Assembly (NCBI GenBank): GCA_905250115.1
Contig: CAJNOI010000100.1
Span: forward strand, 1-64,000
Direction of reading: 5' to 3'
DNA length: 64,000 nucleotides
From: Adineta steineri
Lineage: Eukaryota > Rotifera > Eurotatoria > Adinetida > Adinetidae
Part shown: positions 20,769-32,466 of the stretch, piece after piece
How positions within the stretch are numbered: position 1 is the stretch's first letter
How the letters are laid out: each line of letters begins with the position of its first letter
The notes under the pieces: model-generated
What the model was told of the DNA's origin: nothing
Database searches by the model: none
Seen by the model: only the letters and a program-made list of their open reading frames with translations
Made by a program: the position numbers and the translations under genes

Positions 20769-21218
20769 CTACAGCTGTTGATTTTCAAAACTGATATATT
20801 CAAAAAGTTTTCTTCTTGTGATCTTGTTGTTTGGTGTTGATCGAATTCTCGCTATAAAAAGTAGTTTTCTTGAAATAGTAACGAATAGTACTGTTGATTC
20901 ATGTTGATCACTGCAATGATGACATTTGGTATCGCATTCGGTATATTCATCTTCTTTTTTTGTCGTTTTCGTATCTACGATGTACATCAAATTTGCTTTT
21001 ACAGTCTTTGTTCAAATGTTCAGGTGTATTACATTTTACTCATATGAGTATTCGTGAAGGTGCAAGAAATTCAGCTATTTCGATTATTTTTCCATTGATG
21101 CCTATAATCCCGCTGCTTAGAATTTGTATATATTCATCTTGAGTAGTTAATTCAATTTTTACATGACGACTTTTCCCATTTATTAGACCTTTCATTTCTT
21201 CTGTTTGTAGCTGTAAAT
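20769..21218 (-). pseudogene. Gag-like (LINE ORF1) remnant with zinc knuckles
   Basis: On the minus strand, from about 21218, the frame reads LQTEEMKGLINGKSRHVKIE and continues to CVKCNTPEHLNKDC. That is a CCHC knuckle with spacing C-x2-C-x4-H-x4-C. After a frame change a second Cys/His cluster follows (CDTKCHHCSDQHES). Knuckles preceded by an RRM-like strand pattern are the ORF1 layout. The sequence clearly differs from the intact LINE ORF1 at 7839-9134, so this is another family. At least one frameshift is present and no ORF2 follows. Confidence 0.5.
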
Positions 21219-21262
21219 GGGTGATTCTTCTCTTGACTCGCACTCACACCCTCATCCTCACC
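21219..21262. repeat. Telomere-like motif 7, at a gene junction
   Basis: AAATGGGTGATT then CGCACTCACACCCTCATCC, a C-rich CACACCC tract with a short G-rich partner. It lies exactly between the gag-like remnant on the minus strand and the FAD monooxygenase fragment on the plus strand. Confidence 0.5.
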
Positions 21263-21577
21263 GGTATGGGGACGACTCTGGCCCTTGTTGGCGCTTACAT
21301 CCTTTCCGGCGAGATTGGACGTGATCGAGATCATAAGGAGGCATTCAAGCAATATGAAACTCTAATGCGTCTATATGTTACCAAAGCTCAGAAAATATTT
21401 CCAGAGACTACTCGTATTCGCTCTCCGGAAACCCTTACGGGAATTAGGTTCAGAAATGCCGCGTTGAGCTTTGTAGCTAGACCCACCGTTATGCGACTTA
21501 TCGAAAAATTGATAAAATCAAAGACTGATGATACAATTTCACTACCAGATTATGACACTATATTGGTTCAGCAATAG
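21259..21577 (+). pseudogene. C-terminal fragment of a FAD-dependent monooxygenase
   Basis: About 105 residues starting LTGMGTTLALVGAYILSGEI. This is the last FAD-contacting glycine-rich helix of the p-hydroxybenzoate hydroxylase-like monooxygenases (family knowledge), followed by a helical C-terminus with KQYETLMRLYV and a normal stop. The N-terminal two thirds (Rossmann GxGxxG and the GD motif) are absent. The frame upstream reads straight into CACACCC repeats, so the gene was cut at the telomere-like motif. The stretch is markedly richer in G+C than its flanks. Such enzymes are common in fungi and bacteria, so foreign origin is likely (inference). It cannot be functional as it stands. Confidence 0.65.
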
Positions 21578-22156
21578 AGTACCATTTTGGTTTTCCTTTT
21601 GATCACTGTTTGCTTTATTTTTATTATTTCATGATTCTAAAACTTTGGCTGTTTCTTTTTAGCAAAATATGAGCAATGCTGAATGTCACTTGAAATTACA
21701 TCTACCCCTTGTCTATTATTATTCATGAATAAAAGGTAGATGAAGATCATCAATATTTCTTCATCTTACAGCAAAACATTTTCATTGTTGAATAACATTA
21801 AATGACAATTAAGCTATTAGAAGATGTAAATATGTTGTTGGAAGACTGTTTTAAAAGATTTCATATATTTTAAAAAATAAACCACACATCCATCTTATAT
21901 TATTCATCACATGTCAATAGAAAGATTTTATTTTTTTTTGTATTAAATTACACTGAAAATATTGATATTTCTTTCACTGACTGCTTATCAACACACATCC
22001 ATATAAAAAAACAGTAAATCGTCACACCTACGCAGAAAAGATCAATAACAAATATTTATATATATATCGGATATCAAGGATTAGTAAAAGAATATTAGAT
22101 TCGATCAAATCCTTTTAACCATCGATATACATAGATTCTCTTTTTATTTTGCGAAT
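21578..22156. other. AT-rich non-coding DNA
   Basis: No gene visible. Contains a TAGATG/CATCTAC inverted word near 21699-21745 and ordinary poly-T runs. Confidence 0.5.
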
Positions 22157-22362
22157 ATGACTTCATTACAAGCAGACAAAACGACTATTGTTCATGTTCG
22201 CCTTGTATTTCTTCGAATAGGTATTGTATTTAAGAAATATATTCAGCATAATTTATTTCATATTAATCTAGGTGAAATCGATACATTAAATGAAAAATAT
22301 CAAGCACATGCATCTATTGAATCTCGTTGGTTAGTTCCATATGATAAACTTTTTTCTAATAT
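22157..22362 (+). CDS. 5' end of a receptor-like gene, interrupted by an assembly gap
   Basis: Exon 1 (22157-22220) reads MTSLQADKTTIVHVRLVFLRIG. A 51-bp GT-AG intron (22221-22271) follows, and exon 2 (22272 to the gap) continues EIDTLNEKYQAHASIESRW. This start resembles the extracellular N-terminus of Cys-loop ligand-gated ion channel-like proteins of invertebrates (V-V-F-L-x-I-G-E-I-D-T pattern), where it begins the ligand-binding domain. The call rests on about 50 residues only. After the gap I cannot find a matching continuation: the bases at 22495-22700 hold frames such as QEQRKKENIQKL but with stops. The gene may be truncated or the gap may hide more. Confidence 0.45.
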
Positions 22363-22462
22363 NNNNNNNNNNNNNNNNNNNNNNNNNNNNNNNNNNNNNN
22401 NNNNNNNNNNNNNNNNNNNNNNNNNNNNNNNNNNNNNNNNNNNNNNNNNNNNNNNNNNNNNN
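22363..22462. other. Assembly gap (100 N)
   Basis: Exactly 100 Ns, a conventional placeholder of unknown true size, falling inside the receptor-like gene. Confidence 0.95.
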
Positions 22463-22707
22463 ATAAAGCAATAAATATATATTTATGTCTTACAGTTTAG
22501 TAAAAATAAAAAAGGTAAAGCTTGGTATTAGTCATCAAAGCTTTTAAAACAAGAACAAAGAAAAAAGGAAAATATCCAAAAGTTAACGTCATTATCAGCA
22601 TGGATATTTCGAAAACAACATTCTGTGTATATTGTGCAATTTTATGAGTCATTCAGAGGTAAAAATACAAAGATATTAGATAATAAATAGTCGAACTTTT
22701 AACATAA

Positions 22708-23829
22708 ATGTTAGATATGAATTCAAAGAATATAATCGAAGAAGATACTGAAACAACAATGGAGAAAACTATTTTACTTAATATTCCACCACGATTACAA
22801 TGGGATAATGGCAATGGTTATTGTGGTGAAACAGCTCTTCAGTCTATCGGTATATTTTTTTGTCTATGAACAGTAAAAATAATAAGTATTTGATTTGATT
22901 AGGTCTCTATTATGGTGCTTGGATTTCTCAAAAATTGATCTGTGATATAAATAAAGGTGAATATCTATTGCAGCCAGTGACATCCAATGATCATCGAGAA
23001 CCATTGCGTACTTTGACAATACTTCATTTCACATACAATGAATGGGATTGGATTAATTCTCCTCAACCACAATTTCGTCATTTTTGTGATTGGATGAAAC
23101 GATCAATTATACGACGACATCCTGTCATATTTGGTATTTTTCTTCCCGGAATGAGTTATGAAGATTATGATCATATTGTTCCAGCAGTTGGCATACGATA
23201 TCAAAATGAAGATCAATATGATCCACATGATAAAATCATCTATCATGATTTATATGAGGATAGACGATTCGAGAAAAATCTCAACGAAGACGAATTTGGA
23301 GCAACTAGAGAAACTATCAATGATGGAGTAGATGATGACGACGATGATGAAGAAGAAAGTGATGAAGAAGAAAGTAATGATGATGATGAAGATGATGAAG
23401 GATGTTTACCATTGTTTGTAAATATTTTCATTATAATTTGATAATTTAACATAGATAAACATGTTTATATTATAGGTCGAGTATGGTATAGCTATTACTG
23501 GTATTGTTGATGAAGATTCCGTAACATTACCAGTTCACTTATCTGTTTCTGAATGTGATGAACCTAATCCAGTATTTCGAGAAGATCCCATAGAAATGCT
23601 TGGAACTGTTACAGTAAATAATTTAACAATTGGATGTTTCTATGCACTCTTGCGATATTCATCTTATGAATCTGTGCCAACTAGAGGAAATGTCAATGCT
23701 TTTCTACAATCTGATTTTGATCAGAAACATGAATTTATGGCAGTCAACACGGATTATGTGTATGAGGATCCAAAGGCAATAGTATCAACTGGATCCGTCT
23801 ACTATCGTTGTGTTTTAATATCTGAGTAA
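22708..23829 (+). CDS. C39-like cysteine-peptidase-fold protein with acidic linker
   Basis: Three exons (22708-22849, 22903-23417, 23476-23829; introns of 53 and 58 bp, both GT-AG, in frame) give 336 aa. Residues 31-50 contain WDNGNGYCGETALQ, with Cys39 in the nucleophile position. YDHIVPAVGI places His138 as the likely partner. This NGYCGE plus DHIVP layout is that of C39-like papain-fold proteins common in bacteria, fungi and other microbes. A highly acidic Asp/Glu run (coded at about 23325-23400) precedes the last intron, and a beta-rich C-terminal part follows. There is no signal peptide. The substrate is unknown. Microbial origin is possible, though the introns show long residence in a eukaryote. 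Confidence 0.6.
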
Positions 23830-24488
23830 TTCTTGTGAATATTAATTTATAGGACATTCGCTTTTGATATCATATATTAAAATTCTAAGTAATTATTTGT
23901 CAGAAACTTTTTACTACTTAATATAATAAATAGTCATAAGTTCGTTTTTTAAAAATCGTTGTATCATCAGTTATAATGTCATTTAAAGCTTCACAAGATA
24001 TGAGATAGCACTCAATGTAGTGATACTTTTTGAATGGTCGTCCACCTGCGCTCGATTCAACACAAATCAAACAACTTAATCAGCTTCTACCGCTGAATTT
24101 GTATTATTCACACATTTTGATACTTCAGAATGTACAATACAACGTTATCATAGATCTCTTGGTTATCGTCCTCGTATGTTTGTTATGAAAATCAAGAGCA
24201 TTAGTATTTTATCATATTGTTTTACTTTATTCATATCAGTTGAAACATCTTTTTTGATGTTTATTTTAGAAAGTATAAATCATCCGAAAATATAAGGATA
24301 ACTAGTAATCATAACCTCTGATAAAAATATAATAATTATATGTGTTGTAAAATGAAGGCTATGATCTATTTCTCTAATTGACTTTAAGATTGAAATACAT
24401 TCAGATATGGATTCTGTTTGCTTACTGGAAAAAATCTAGTCTAAACAAATTTGATCGACAGATATGCAATGAAACATAGAGAAATCTA
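23830..24488. other. Intergenic DNA between convergent genes
   Basis: Mostly non-coding. A short piece near 24090-24175 translates as AEFVLFTHFDTSECTIQRYH, protein-like but isolated and of unknown family. Confidence 0.4.
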
Positions 24489-27047
24489 TCAATCGAATTC
24501 CTTATTATACACATCAGCTCCATAACTATATTTCCACCATGCTGATGATGATAAATACTTTGGATTAACATTTGATGCTCGTATCATTATTCCATAACAA
24601 ATGATATCATCCTTTAAAAATTCTACATCATTGTTTTTACCTAATATGATCCATTCTAATTCCGAATTTTTAAAATTAGGATCTATCCTCACTATTGATT
24701 GAGCCTCTACAGGTAATACTGTTTCAGATGCAATACATCCAATCGAATTTGGATTGACACGACATTGAAAAACTAATTGATACCAAGTAGTTCGACCATT
24801 TTTATCTATTTCATTCCATGGTTGTGCAAAACGTGAATGAGCACAATATTCTATACTTGGTGATAGACAGACTCGTGGTATACCATCATCATAAAAGCAT
24901 CCGTTTCTACTAACTCGAAGACCTGATGCAAGAATATTTAATACATTTTCAATAAGTGTTCCATGATAAGCAATTGGCCAATCTCCCCAACGTTTGTCAT
25001 ATTCTTTTGCATCATTTGCTACATTAATACTCAATCGTTTCCAACCTAAATTACAATATGAACAAAATATTTGATGTATGAAATAACGTATGTTAACCTA
25101 TTGGACAATAGTATGGTTTACTACCTCGATCAATTGGTGTTGTCCAATAGTATTGCTTATCATTGATATTGTTGAAATAAGTATAATTTCCATTCCATTG
25201 TGGATTGAGATAGTGATTAGCCTGTATGCCAATTTTAATGGGAAAAATAGTTTCATTTGCTAAAAAAATGATAAAATATTTTCCTAAGATTTGCATGAGT
25301 TCATTTTTTAATAAACAAATAACGCTCGTCTAAGGACTCGCTTAGCTCTTTCTCGTAGAAATGGTGCTCTCCGATGCTACGGGACCTTTTGCATATATAA
25401 CTTGCAAACACTAACATCAGATTCGTATTCCCCGACCTCAAAAACCATTTCGTCAAATTCTATATAAAAAACAAATTTTTTGTAAAAAAATGGTCCTTTG
25501 TCTAAAAAAAATTTTTTTTAAAGAATTTTCAAAAACTAAAATCATATTCGAAGTGTCTGCATCGAAATACCGCTAGAAATGTGTTTTTCGAAAAATCGAT
25601 TTTCAATGCTTTTTTGACCCTGCGGACACACAAGCAAACAAATTATGTTTACTGGACTCTTCTCTACGAAGAAGAGAACTTACCAATTGAACTATTTGTT
25701 TCATTTGTATTGGAATTTGATATAGTTAATTGTTTTTCTTGCCATTGACCAATTTTCTCATAATCATCTTTCTGTAATCCAAGTTCAGCAAGATCTTTGT
25801 ATAAAGGATCATTTAATGAAAATTCTTCTAAGAAATGCTGAAAGTAAATTTCAGTTAAATCAATTTTTTCATTTCCAAATTGTTCTTTCAAATCATCATC
25901 ACCACATAAAGTCATTTGAATAATCCATATTCGATCATGATTACATTTCATACTTTCAAGACGAAAAATCGAACCAATCATAAACAAAACTTGAGATTCG
26001 TCTGTATGTCTACCAATATCAGCAAATGGTTTTCTAGTAACTATATTAGGATCAGCAATGATTTCAAATAATATTTTTTCTAAATTGTTTGCAACATCAG
26101 AAAATAAGAGCGCTACTTGATATTTGATATTATTACCAGTAAAGAAAAATGAGTTAATGGAAATTAATTGACCAAGACATTGTCTTAGATTTTCTAGTTC
26201 ATTCTTTGATATCAACTGACTTCGATATGATTTTAGAATACGTTTACTTTGATAACGTTCCAATTGATCATAAATATCAGAAATATATGTACAAAACAAA
26301 AACATCATGGGAATATATTGAGTATGTAGAACTGCATTGAGAGTCTTGGAGAAAAATGACTGATGAGTATACCACCAAAAAACTTTATCAGCGGAATATT
26401 TCATTTGAAATTCAGAAATATGATTCAATTCTGTGGGATTACCTTTATATTCATGTTTCAAACGATTGATAAGTTCATCATTGTCGCTTTGTTTCAATTT
26501 CATTCGCAATAAATAATCAATAAGAACTTGAAAGAAAAGAAACTCATTATTCTTCACATTTGATATTGATAAAGGTTCTTCAATTTTCTTCTCAATTATA
26601 TAATTAGCTTGAATTTTTGAAACAAGTTCATCATATCCAACAACAATACCTTTTATCTATTTAAAAATCATAAAATAAAATCCTTGAATATCACAATTTT
26701 ACTTTTGTAAATTTACATGTCCATTCATTATTGCTTCTCGTATCCGTACAATACACATAGATGGATATTAATTGCCGAAGATGATGAATCAAAGGTATTA
26801 TTTCTAATCCAAACTGATCACTAACAATAAGTATTACTCTCTCATTTTGCGATCTTTGTTCTATATATTGTTGACATTGTTTAACATTTTTAAATTTCTT
26901 CAAATGATTGATAATACAACGTAATTTTTCTTCTGCATTGCGAGTGTTCGATATATTTTCATCAAGCCAAATAAAAGAAAATATTTCAAAATATTTATCA
27001 TTAGACTCTTCATGTAAATCATTGTCTATCGAAGTAGTATTTCCCAT
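24489..27047 (-). CDS. Two-domain ADP-ribosyltransferase-like protein (degenerate R-S-E ART plus HGT-motif domain)
   Basis: Four exons on the minus strand (27047-26703, 26656-25684, 25259-25098, 25045-24489) join in frame to 678 aa. Domain 1: residues 1 to about 125, with a Rossmann-like strand (RVILIVSDQFGLEII). Domain 2: a mono-ART with the R-S-E layout typical of bdelloids. The Arg is in SYRSQ, but the STS motif reads FFTG and the catalytic ExE motif reads ESQ (Gln codon 25993-25991), so transferase activity is doubtful. Domain 3: exons 3-4, with WPIAYHGT, CLSPSIEYCAHSRFA and ELEW, resembling the H-Y-E arrangement of PARP-like domains. Two transferase-type folds in one chain is unusual. 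The first three residues (MGN) could permit N-myristoylation. Intron 2 is 424 bp and mostly filled by a transposon. Confidence 0.65.
25315..25679 (-). mobile_element. TCTCGTAGA MITE, copy 1 (inside an intron)
   Basis: A 365-bp element with ends TTCTCTTCTTCGTAGAGAAG (minus strand 5') and TTTCTACGAGAAAGAGC ... GACGAGCGTTATTTG (3'). Related copies occur at 44674, 52165, 55216 and 59848. It occupies most of intron 2 of the two-domain ART-like gene. Without it the intron would be 59 bp, the usual size in this window. Confidence 0.7.
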
Positions 27048-27654
27048 CTTAATTGCGACAATAAAATTGTGTTATAGGAGAAGAAAAAAATGTCGTAGAT
27101 AATACAAAACCTTTCAAAAGTAATGATTTGAAAAGTTACATTCATAAATCTAATAAAAGACTTACCACAAGTATTCTTGCCTGTATGTTTCTTTCACTGA
27201 ATCTTATTTTTTACTCTAGTCAAATGGCAAAAATCAACATTATTTTTCTTTCTTTCTTTCTTTTTGTATAACTACGCATTTTGTTTACATCACATGTACA
27301 TAGCTAATGTAAAATTTTTAAAGTGACAAAATAATACTCTATCCTCACTCGGCGACATAGTTACTTAAAATACAAATAGTTGAATTAATTCTAAATGTTT
27401 ATGATCCTCAAACACATTGCGTTTTGAAAATCACTCGACAAATTTTTTATTTAGATATAGATGGAGTCACTTGAGAGTGTGATACATTCTTTTCAAAAAA
27501 AAAGGAGTTTTACCGAAATAGGTCGAAATAACTCTCTGAAGTCAATCTAGAAGATTCCGAACGCTCGGAAATAGGCATGCACCAGTATAATCTGACTGGG
27601 TACATGTTTTAACAGATTCATTATATATTTACCAAGGGGTATACAACAGAGACT
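27048..27654. other. Upstream region of the ART-like gene
   Basis: No gene. Contains a TTTC tetranucleotide run (about 27245-27263). Confidence 0.5.
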
Positions 27655-27880
27655 TCATGCATGAAGTCTCATGAAATCTTTGAAGTCTACAGAAGTCTTT
27701 GGAGTGTTATGAAATCTCATGAAATCTTGTGAAGTCTCTTGAAGTCTTTCGAAGTTTTTGAAGTCTCCTGAAATCTTTTGAAGGCTATCGAAGTCTTCTA
27801 AAATCTTCTGAAGTCTTTCGAAAAATTGAAGCCTCCCTTACTGAAGTCTCTTGAAGTCTTTGAAGTCTCGAAGTCCGCTG
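27655..27880. repeat. GAAGTCT minisatellite
   Basis: At least fifteen copies of GAAGTCT or GAAATCT separated by 2-7 variable bases (TTT, CTCAT, TTCGA). The core is well kept while spacing drifts, so it is a degenerate minisatellite rather than a clean tandem array. Confidence 0.75.
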
Positions 27881-28371
27881 TTACCCTCTTGATATTGCTT
27901 TCTGTTGCCTACCGAAAATGTATCAGATCAGTTATTCTATCGAAGATTTTGTTTTTCAAAATAATCTCCATTGATACTATATAACTTTATAAAGAAATGA
28001 TATTGAAAAAATGTGAGCGATCTATTGAATAATAAAGAATCTGCATTCAGAATTAATAGAAGAGATTAAAGTAAAAATATAGATATTTATTATTATTATT
28101 GTTCATATTTTCTTCTTCTCATTTTTTTATCGATTGTACAAAAAAATAGAAATTGAAAAGGGAAAAAGCTTTCGCAAACACAAAAAAAAAAGATCGTATG
28201 ATCACAACTAATTCTAAACAAGTAAAAAACAAGACTATACAAATGAGAGAAACACACTTTCCAAGAATAAAAATCTTTTTGTTTTCGTCGTCTTTCCCAA
28301 TGAGTCTTTAAGAATAAAGAATAGAATGTCTGATGTTGTTGTGATGTTTGTTTACGAAAGTACCACCAATC
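27881..28371. other. 3' flank of the EF-1alpha gene
   Basis: AT-rich. On the minus strand AATAAATATC near 28092-28083 is a candidate polyadenylation signal for EF-1alpha. Confidence 0.4.
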
Positions 28372-29991
28372 CTATTTTTTGTCTTTTTTAACAGCAGCAG
28401 AATTAGTCGTTTTAACCATTTTGCCAGATGAAGAAGGTGCTTTCTTTTCAACTTCTTTAATAACACCAACAGCTACAGTTTGACGCATATCTCTCACAGC
28501 AAAACGACCCAATGGTGGATAATCAGCATATTTTTCAACACACATTGGTTTTGTTGGAATTAGTTTCACCATACCAGATTCACCTGATTTAAGACATTTT
28601 GGAGCTTCTTCAATAACTTTACCTGATCGACGATCAACCTTTGAAATTAATTCAGCAAATTTACAGGCAATATGAGATGTATGACAATCAAGGACTGGTG
28701 CATAACCTTGACTAATTTGTCCAGGATGATTAAGTACAATGACCTGCAAAAATAAATGATAGATTCTAAAATACGAATGGAAAATATTATAAACTAACTT
28801 GAGCTGTAAAACTTAGAGTTTCTTGTGCTGGATCATTTCTTGAATCAGAACAAACGAAACCACGTCGAAGATCTTTAACGCTAACACCTCGAACATTGAA
28901 ACCAACATTACAGCCAGGTGGAGCTTCTATAAGTTAAAGAAAATAATAAATATATATGAATAGACCAAAACAATATATACCTTGAAGGTCATCGTGATGC
29001 ATTTCAATGGATCGAACTTCTGCTGTTAAAGTTGATGGAGCAAAATTAACGACCATATTAGGTTTGAGTATGCCAGTTTCAACTCGACCAACAGGTACTG
29101 TACCAATACCACCAATTTTGTAGACATCTTGAATTGGTAATCGAAGTGGTTTATCCGTTGGACGTTGTGGAGGTAAAATAGCGTCCAAAGCTTCGAGTAA
29201 AGTTTTGCCTGTAGCATTACCTTCTTTACGAACAACTGACCAACCTTTATACCAAGGCATATTTTCTGATGCTGTAATCATATTATCACCATACCATCCC
29301 GAAATAGGAACAAAAGGGACAGTCTCAGGTTGATAACCAATTTTTTTAATATATGCTGATACTTCATTTTTAATTTCATTAAAACGTGTTTCAGAAAATT
29401 GTGGTTCTGTTGTATCCATTTTATTTATAATAACAATCATTTGTCGTACACCTAATGTATATGCAAGAAGAGCATGTTCACGTGTTTGACCATCCTTGCA
29501 AATACCAGCTTCGAATTCACCTGAACTAGCTGATACAACTAATACTGCACAATCAGCCTAATCGGAAACTCATATATGTAGAATTCCGTAGATAAAAAAA
29601 ACAAAAGAACTTACTTGTGAAGTACCTGTAATCATATTTTTAATAAAATCTCGATGACCTGGTGCATCAATAATGGTAACATTAAATGCATTTGTTTCGA
29701 ATTTACAAAGTGAAATATCAATTGTAATACCACGTTCTCGTGAAGATTTTACTTTATCCATAACCCATGCATATTTAAATGAACCTTTACCCATCTATCA
29801 ATTATACAAAAATATATCTATTATTAAAATAAAATCTAAATCTATACTTCGGCAGCTTCTTTTTCAAATTTTTCAATTGTTCGTTTATCGATACCACCAC
29901 ATTTGTAGACTAAATGACCAGATGATGTTGATTTACCAGAATCAACATGTCCAATAATAACAATATTGATAAGTGTTTTTTCTTTACCCAT
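28372..29991 (-). CDS. EEF1A: Translation elongation factor 1-alpha
   Basis: Five exons on the minus strand (29991-29848, 29794-29615, 29557-28981, 28926-28799, 28743-28372), all with short GT-AG introns, give 466 aa, the normal family length. GTPase motifs are intact: GHVDSGKST (G1), ERGITID (G2), DAPGH (G3), NKMD (G4), and the G5 region before GWYGDNM. Domains 2 and 3 follow with [20 protein letters not shown] and [20 protein letters not shown]. The protein delivers aminoacyl-tRNA to the ribosome. Parts of domain 2 are divergent, around [12 protein letters not shown] and PPGCNVGF, so this may be one of several paralogous copies. Assignment is secure. Confidence 0.97.
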
Positions 29992-31017
29992 GATTGAAGA
30001 TCACAGCGTTGAAAAATTAGAATTCAATACTTTTCGAAAATGTGATCTTTTATAAATTATTTTCGTCTATTTATATGTAGATCATTCATGTAACGCAATT
30101 ATGTTATGTAATTATGTAAGATTTTTTAAGATGATGATGTATTACGAAATTTAGCTTAGCAATAATGCGAAAAAAGAATACATTGCATCATACACATTTT
30201 TTTATCTACGTATTATGTGTTCAATTATTCTATCTATTATTCTTTATGAGTTATTTTAACTACTCTTAATTAATCAAAGATATATTTCTTAATTTTATTT
30301 CAATAAATACATTATATATATGCTGTGTGTTATACAGAAAAAAATCTTATAATCAAAATATTTTTTATTCATAGTGTATTTTCTTACGTAATATCACTCA
30401 TACCTTGAGCAATTATTCGAATCGTTTCAGGCAGGTTATTATTGCGATATATTCTCTTCGCAATTCTTTAAATGTAATAAAATAAAGTGAAAGTGAGATT
30501 ACATGATATGTATAAAGAGCTGAATTAAATATTTTTAACACTGTACTTAAATTAATCTAATCGTTAGAATTGCTTGTACCATTTGGTCTACCAAAACAAT
30601 GTTACACTTATGTTTCATCGACATAATTAAATATATGCTAAATTTTAGTCTGACTAGCTCAACCGGCTTCGTGATATAGACACTGTTAGAAAAAAAAGAC
30701 GAGAGAACACTTTTAATTTAGTCATGAAGTTGACATATATTTATTATCATCTAATCATTTTCTTGATGAGATAGAATATATAAATATAATTTATTTTTCA
30801 AAGAAGACTTTGCTAAAACTAATACATATGATTATGACAATCGTTGTTTTAACAACGTGCAATCGTCAATGGACTTCATACATGTCAATTATTATTAGGT
30901 TATTTACAACGAAACATATGCATTATGTATATGTTCTAATTTATCTTTTTTTTGCATGTCCTCTTTTCTTAGAGAAATAATATTATTTTTGATAATTTTC
31001 TTTCGATTCATTTTCTG
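29992..31017. other. Intergenic DNA
   Basis: AT-rich; the EF-1alpha promoter should lie in the first few hundred bases. I see no gene or clear repeat. Confidence 0.5.
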
Positions 31018-32371
31018 TAAATGAATATTGTATTTCAATTTTGCTCTAATGTGAAGATTAATATACTATTTATTCTAAATTTGTTTCTCATATTACATGA
31101 CAGTAAAATTTTACATATTATTTCTTTACTAATTTTTGATAAACCAAAGTTGATTACTTTTATGTTGAATTTTTACAAAAGATGCGAAAAAAAATCGATA
31201 TTTACAAAAATAGTTCTCTATTTTTTAACAATTCTTTTTCAAATTACATTCGTTTTATTTAGGAATATCTATTTACCGTGTACTGATTTTAAGATATACT
31301 TTCTCTAAAACTTGGAGATTTTGAATGTGTTTCCGTAATACAGAGACCAAGACTTTTATTACTATGTTGAATGGTTTGTTTTCTTTTTCAGTTATTTTAG
31401 ATAGATATATAAATAGAGAAAACATATTCATCAGTATATCTTCTGTGAATATCCCCTCATCTATTTATTCGAACTCTGTATATAGACAATTAAGATAATA
31501 TAACGAACACATAACTTCGTTACAAAATTCATTTACTAATTGAATAATATCCTCGATATATTCGCTCTCAGTGAGACGTCTAGAATCAAACAATTTTCTA
31601 AGCATAAAAAAACAAACATCTCTCGCACATCTTTTTTTCTTTAACAAGATAAAAAAAGATTGAAGCCTTTCAAATTACACACTCAAGCAAATAATTTCAT
31701 CTACTCAAAAATAGAAAAAAATTATTCATGTAAATTATTTTATTACAGTTTTCACGCTACAATAGAGAATTTCTATCTCAATTAAATTCTAAATTGGTCT
31801 GCGACATATATAAGTCTTTTTTTTTATTTTTTTTACTACATTTAACAACCTTTTTAATGAACATCTTCATACTAGAGAGGATCGTAGAGAATTTATTGAG
31901 AGGTTTTAGAAACGATTCTGGTATATACATGGTGCTATTATAGGGTATCAGATCAGAATCTTACGTTATTAGATGTCTCCCTATGATCGGATTTTCGTGA
32001 TTACGGCAATGTCTGACGTTATCCGGTCCGGAATCCGATGAAATTTTGTTTTGTACCGGTAGATTTTTGTTGAAAATCTGACGCGTTCCGGAGAAATCCA
32101 ACATCGGATGCGATAATTTCCCGTAGGATTTAAAGGTCGGATTGAATGACATGGGTAGATACAAACGTTTTTCTATGAAAAAAAAAACATGGTCATACTA
32201 GTAATTAAAGACTTTCATTATCAATTTGACAGTAATTTCTGCTATGATGATTCATAGATAATAAATGAGAAGAAACACACTCATGTTTTTTTTTTATAAT
32301 AAATTCTAGATTTTCCAGCAAAGGAAGAAAAACATAAATAATAAAGAATATGTCATTTTAAATAGAGTAGC

Positions 32372-32404
32372 ATGTCATCGTCGTCCTTATCTAGTGGAGG
32401 GTAG
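32372..32404 (+). pseudogene. 7TM receptor gene truncated after about ten codons
   Basis: The 5' flank and ATG are nearly identical to those of the intact receptors at 33202 and 36749. The codons read MSSSSLSSGG and stop. Homology to MSSSSVSDGIL is lost at about 32396, exactly where the telomere-like hairpin starts. The remaining receptor sequence is absent from this copy. Confidence 0.7.
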
Positions 32405-32466
32405 GTGTAGGTTTCTTTTCTCTATCTTTCATCCAAACCCACCCTCACCCATACCCACACCCTCAA
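32397..32466. repeat. Telomere-like hairpin 8, at the truncated receptor
   Basis: GAGGGTAGGTGTAGG at the left, CACCCATACCCACACCCTC at the right, then AAG. It replaces the rest of the receptor gene. Confidence 0.7.

Noticed and set aside
22463..22700. Continuation of the receptor-like gene after the assembly gap
   Set aside because: Frames contain stops and show no ligand-binding-domain motifs; cannot be joined with confidence.
23243..23452. Minus-strand poly-Ser frame
   Set aside because: Antisense of the Asp/Glu-rich linker of the C39-like gene.
31021..31308. Similar hydrophobic frames in both duplicated blocks (31021 and 35255)
   Set aside because: Similarity comes from the block duplication; the frames differ at their starts, lack domains and sit in AT-rich DNA.
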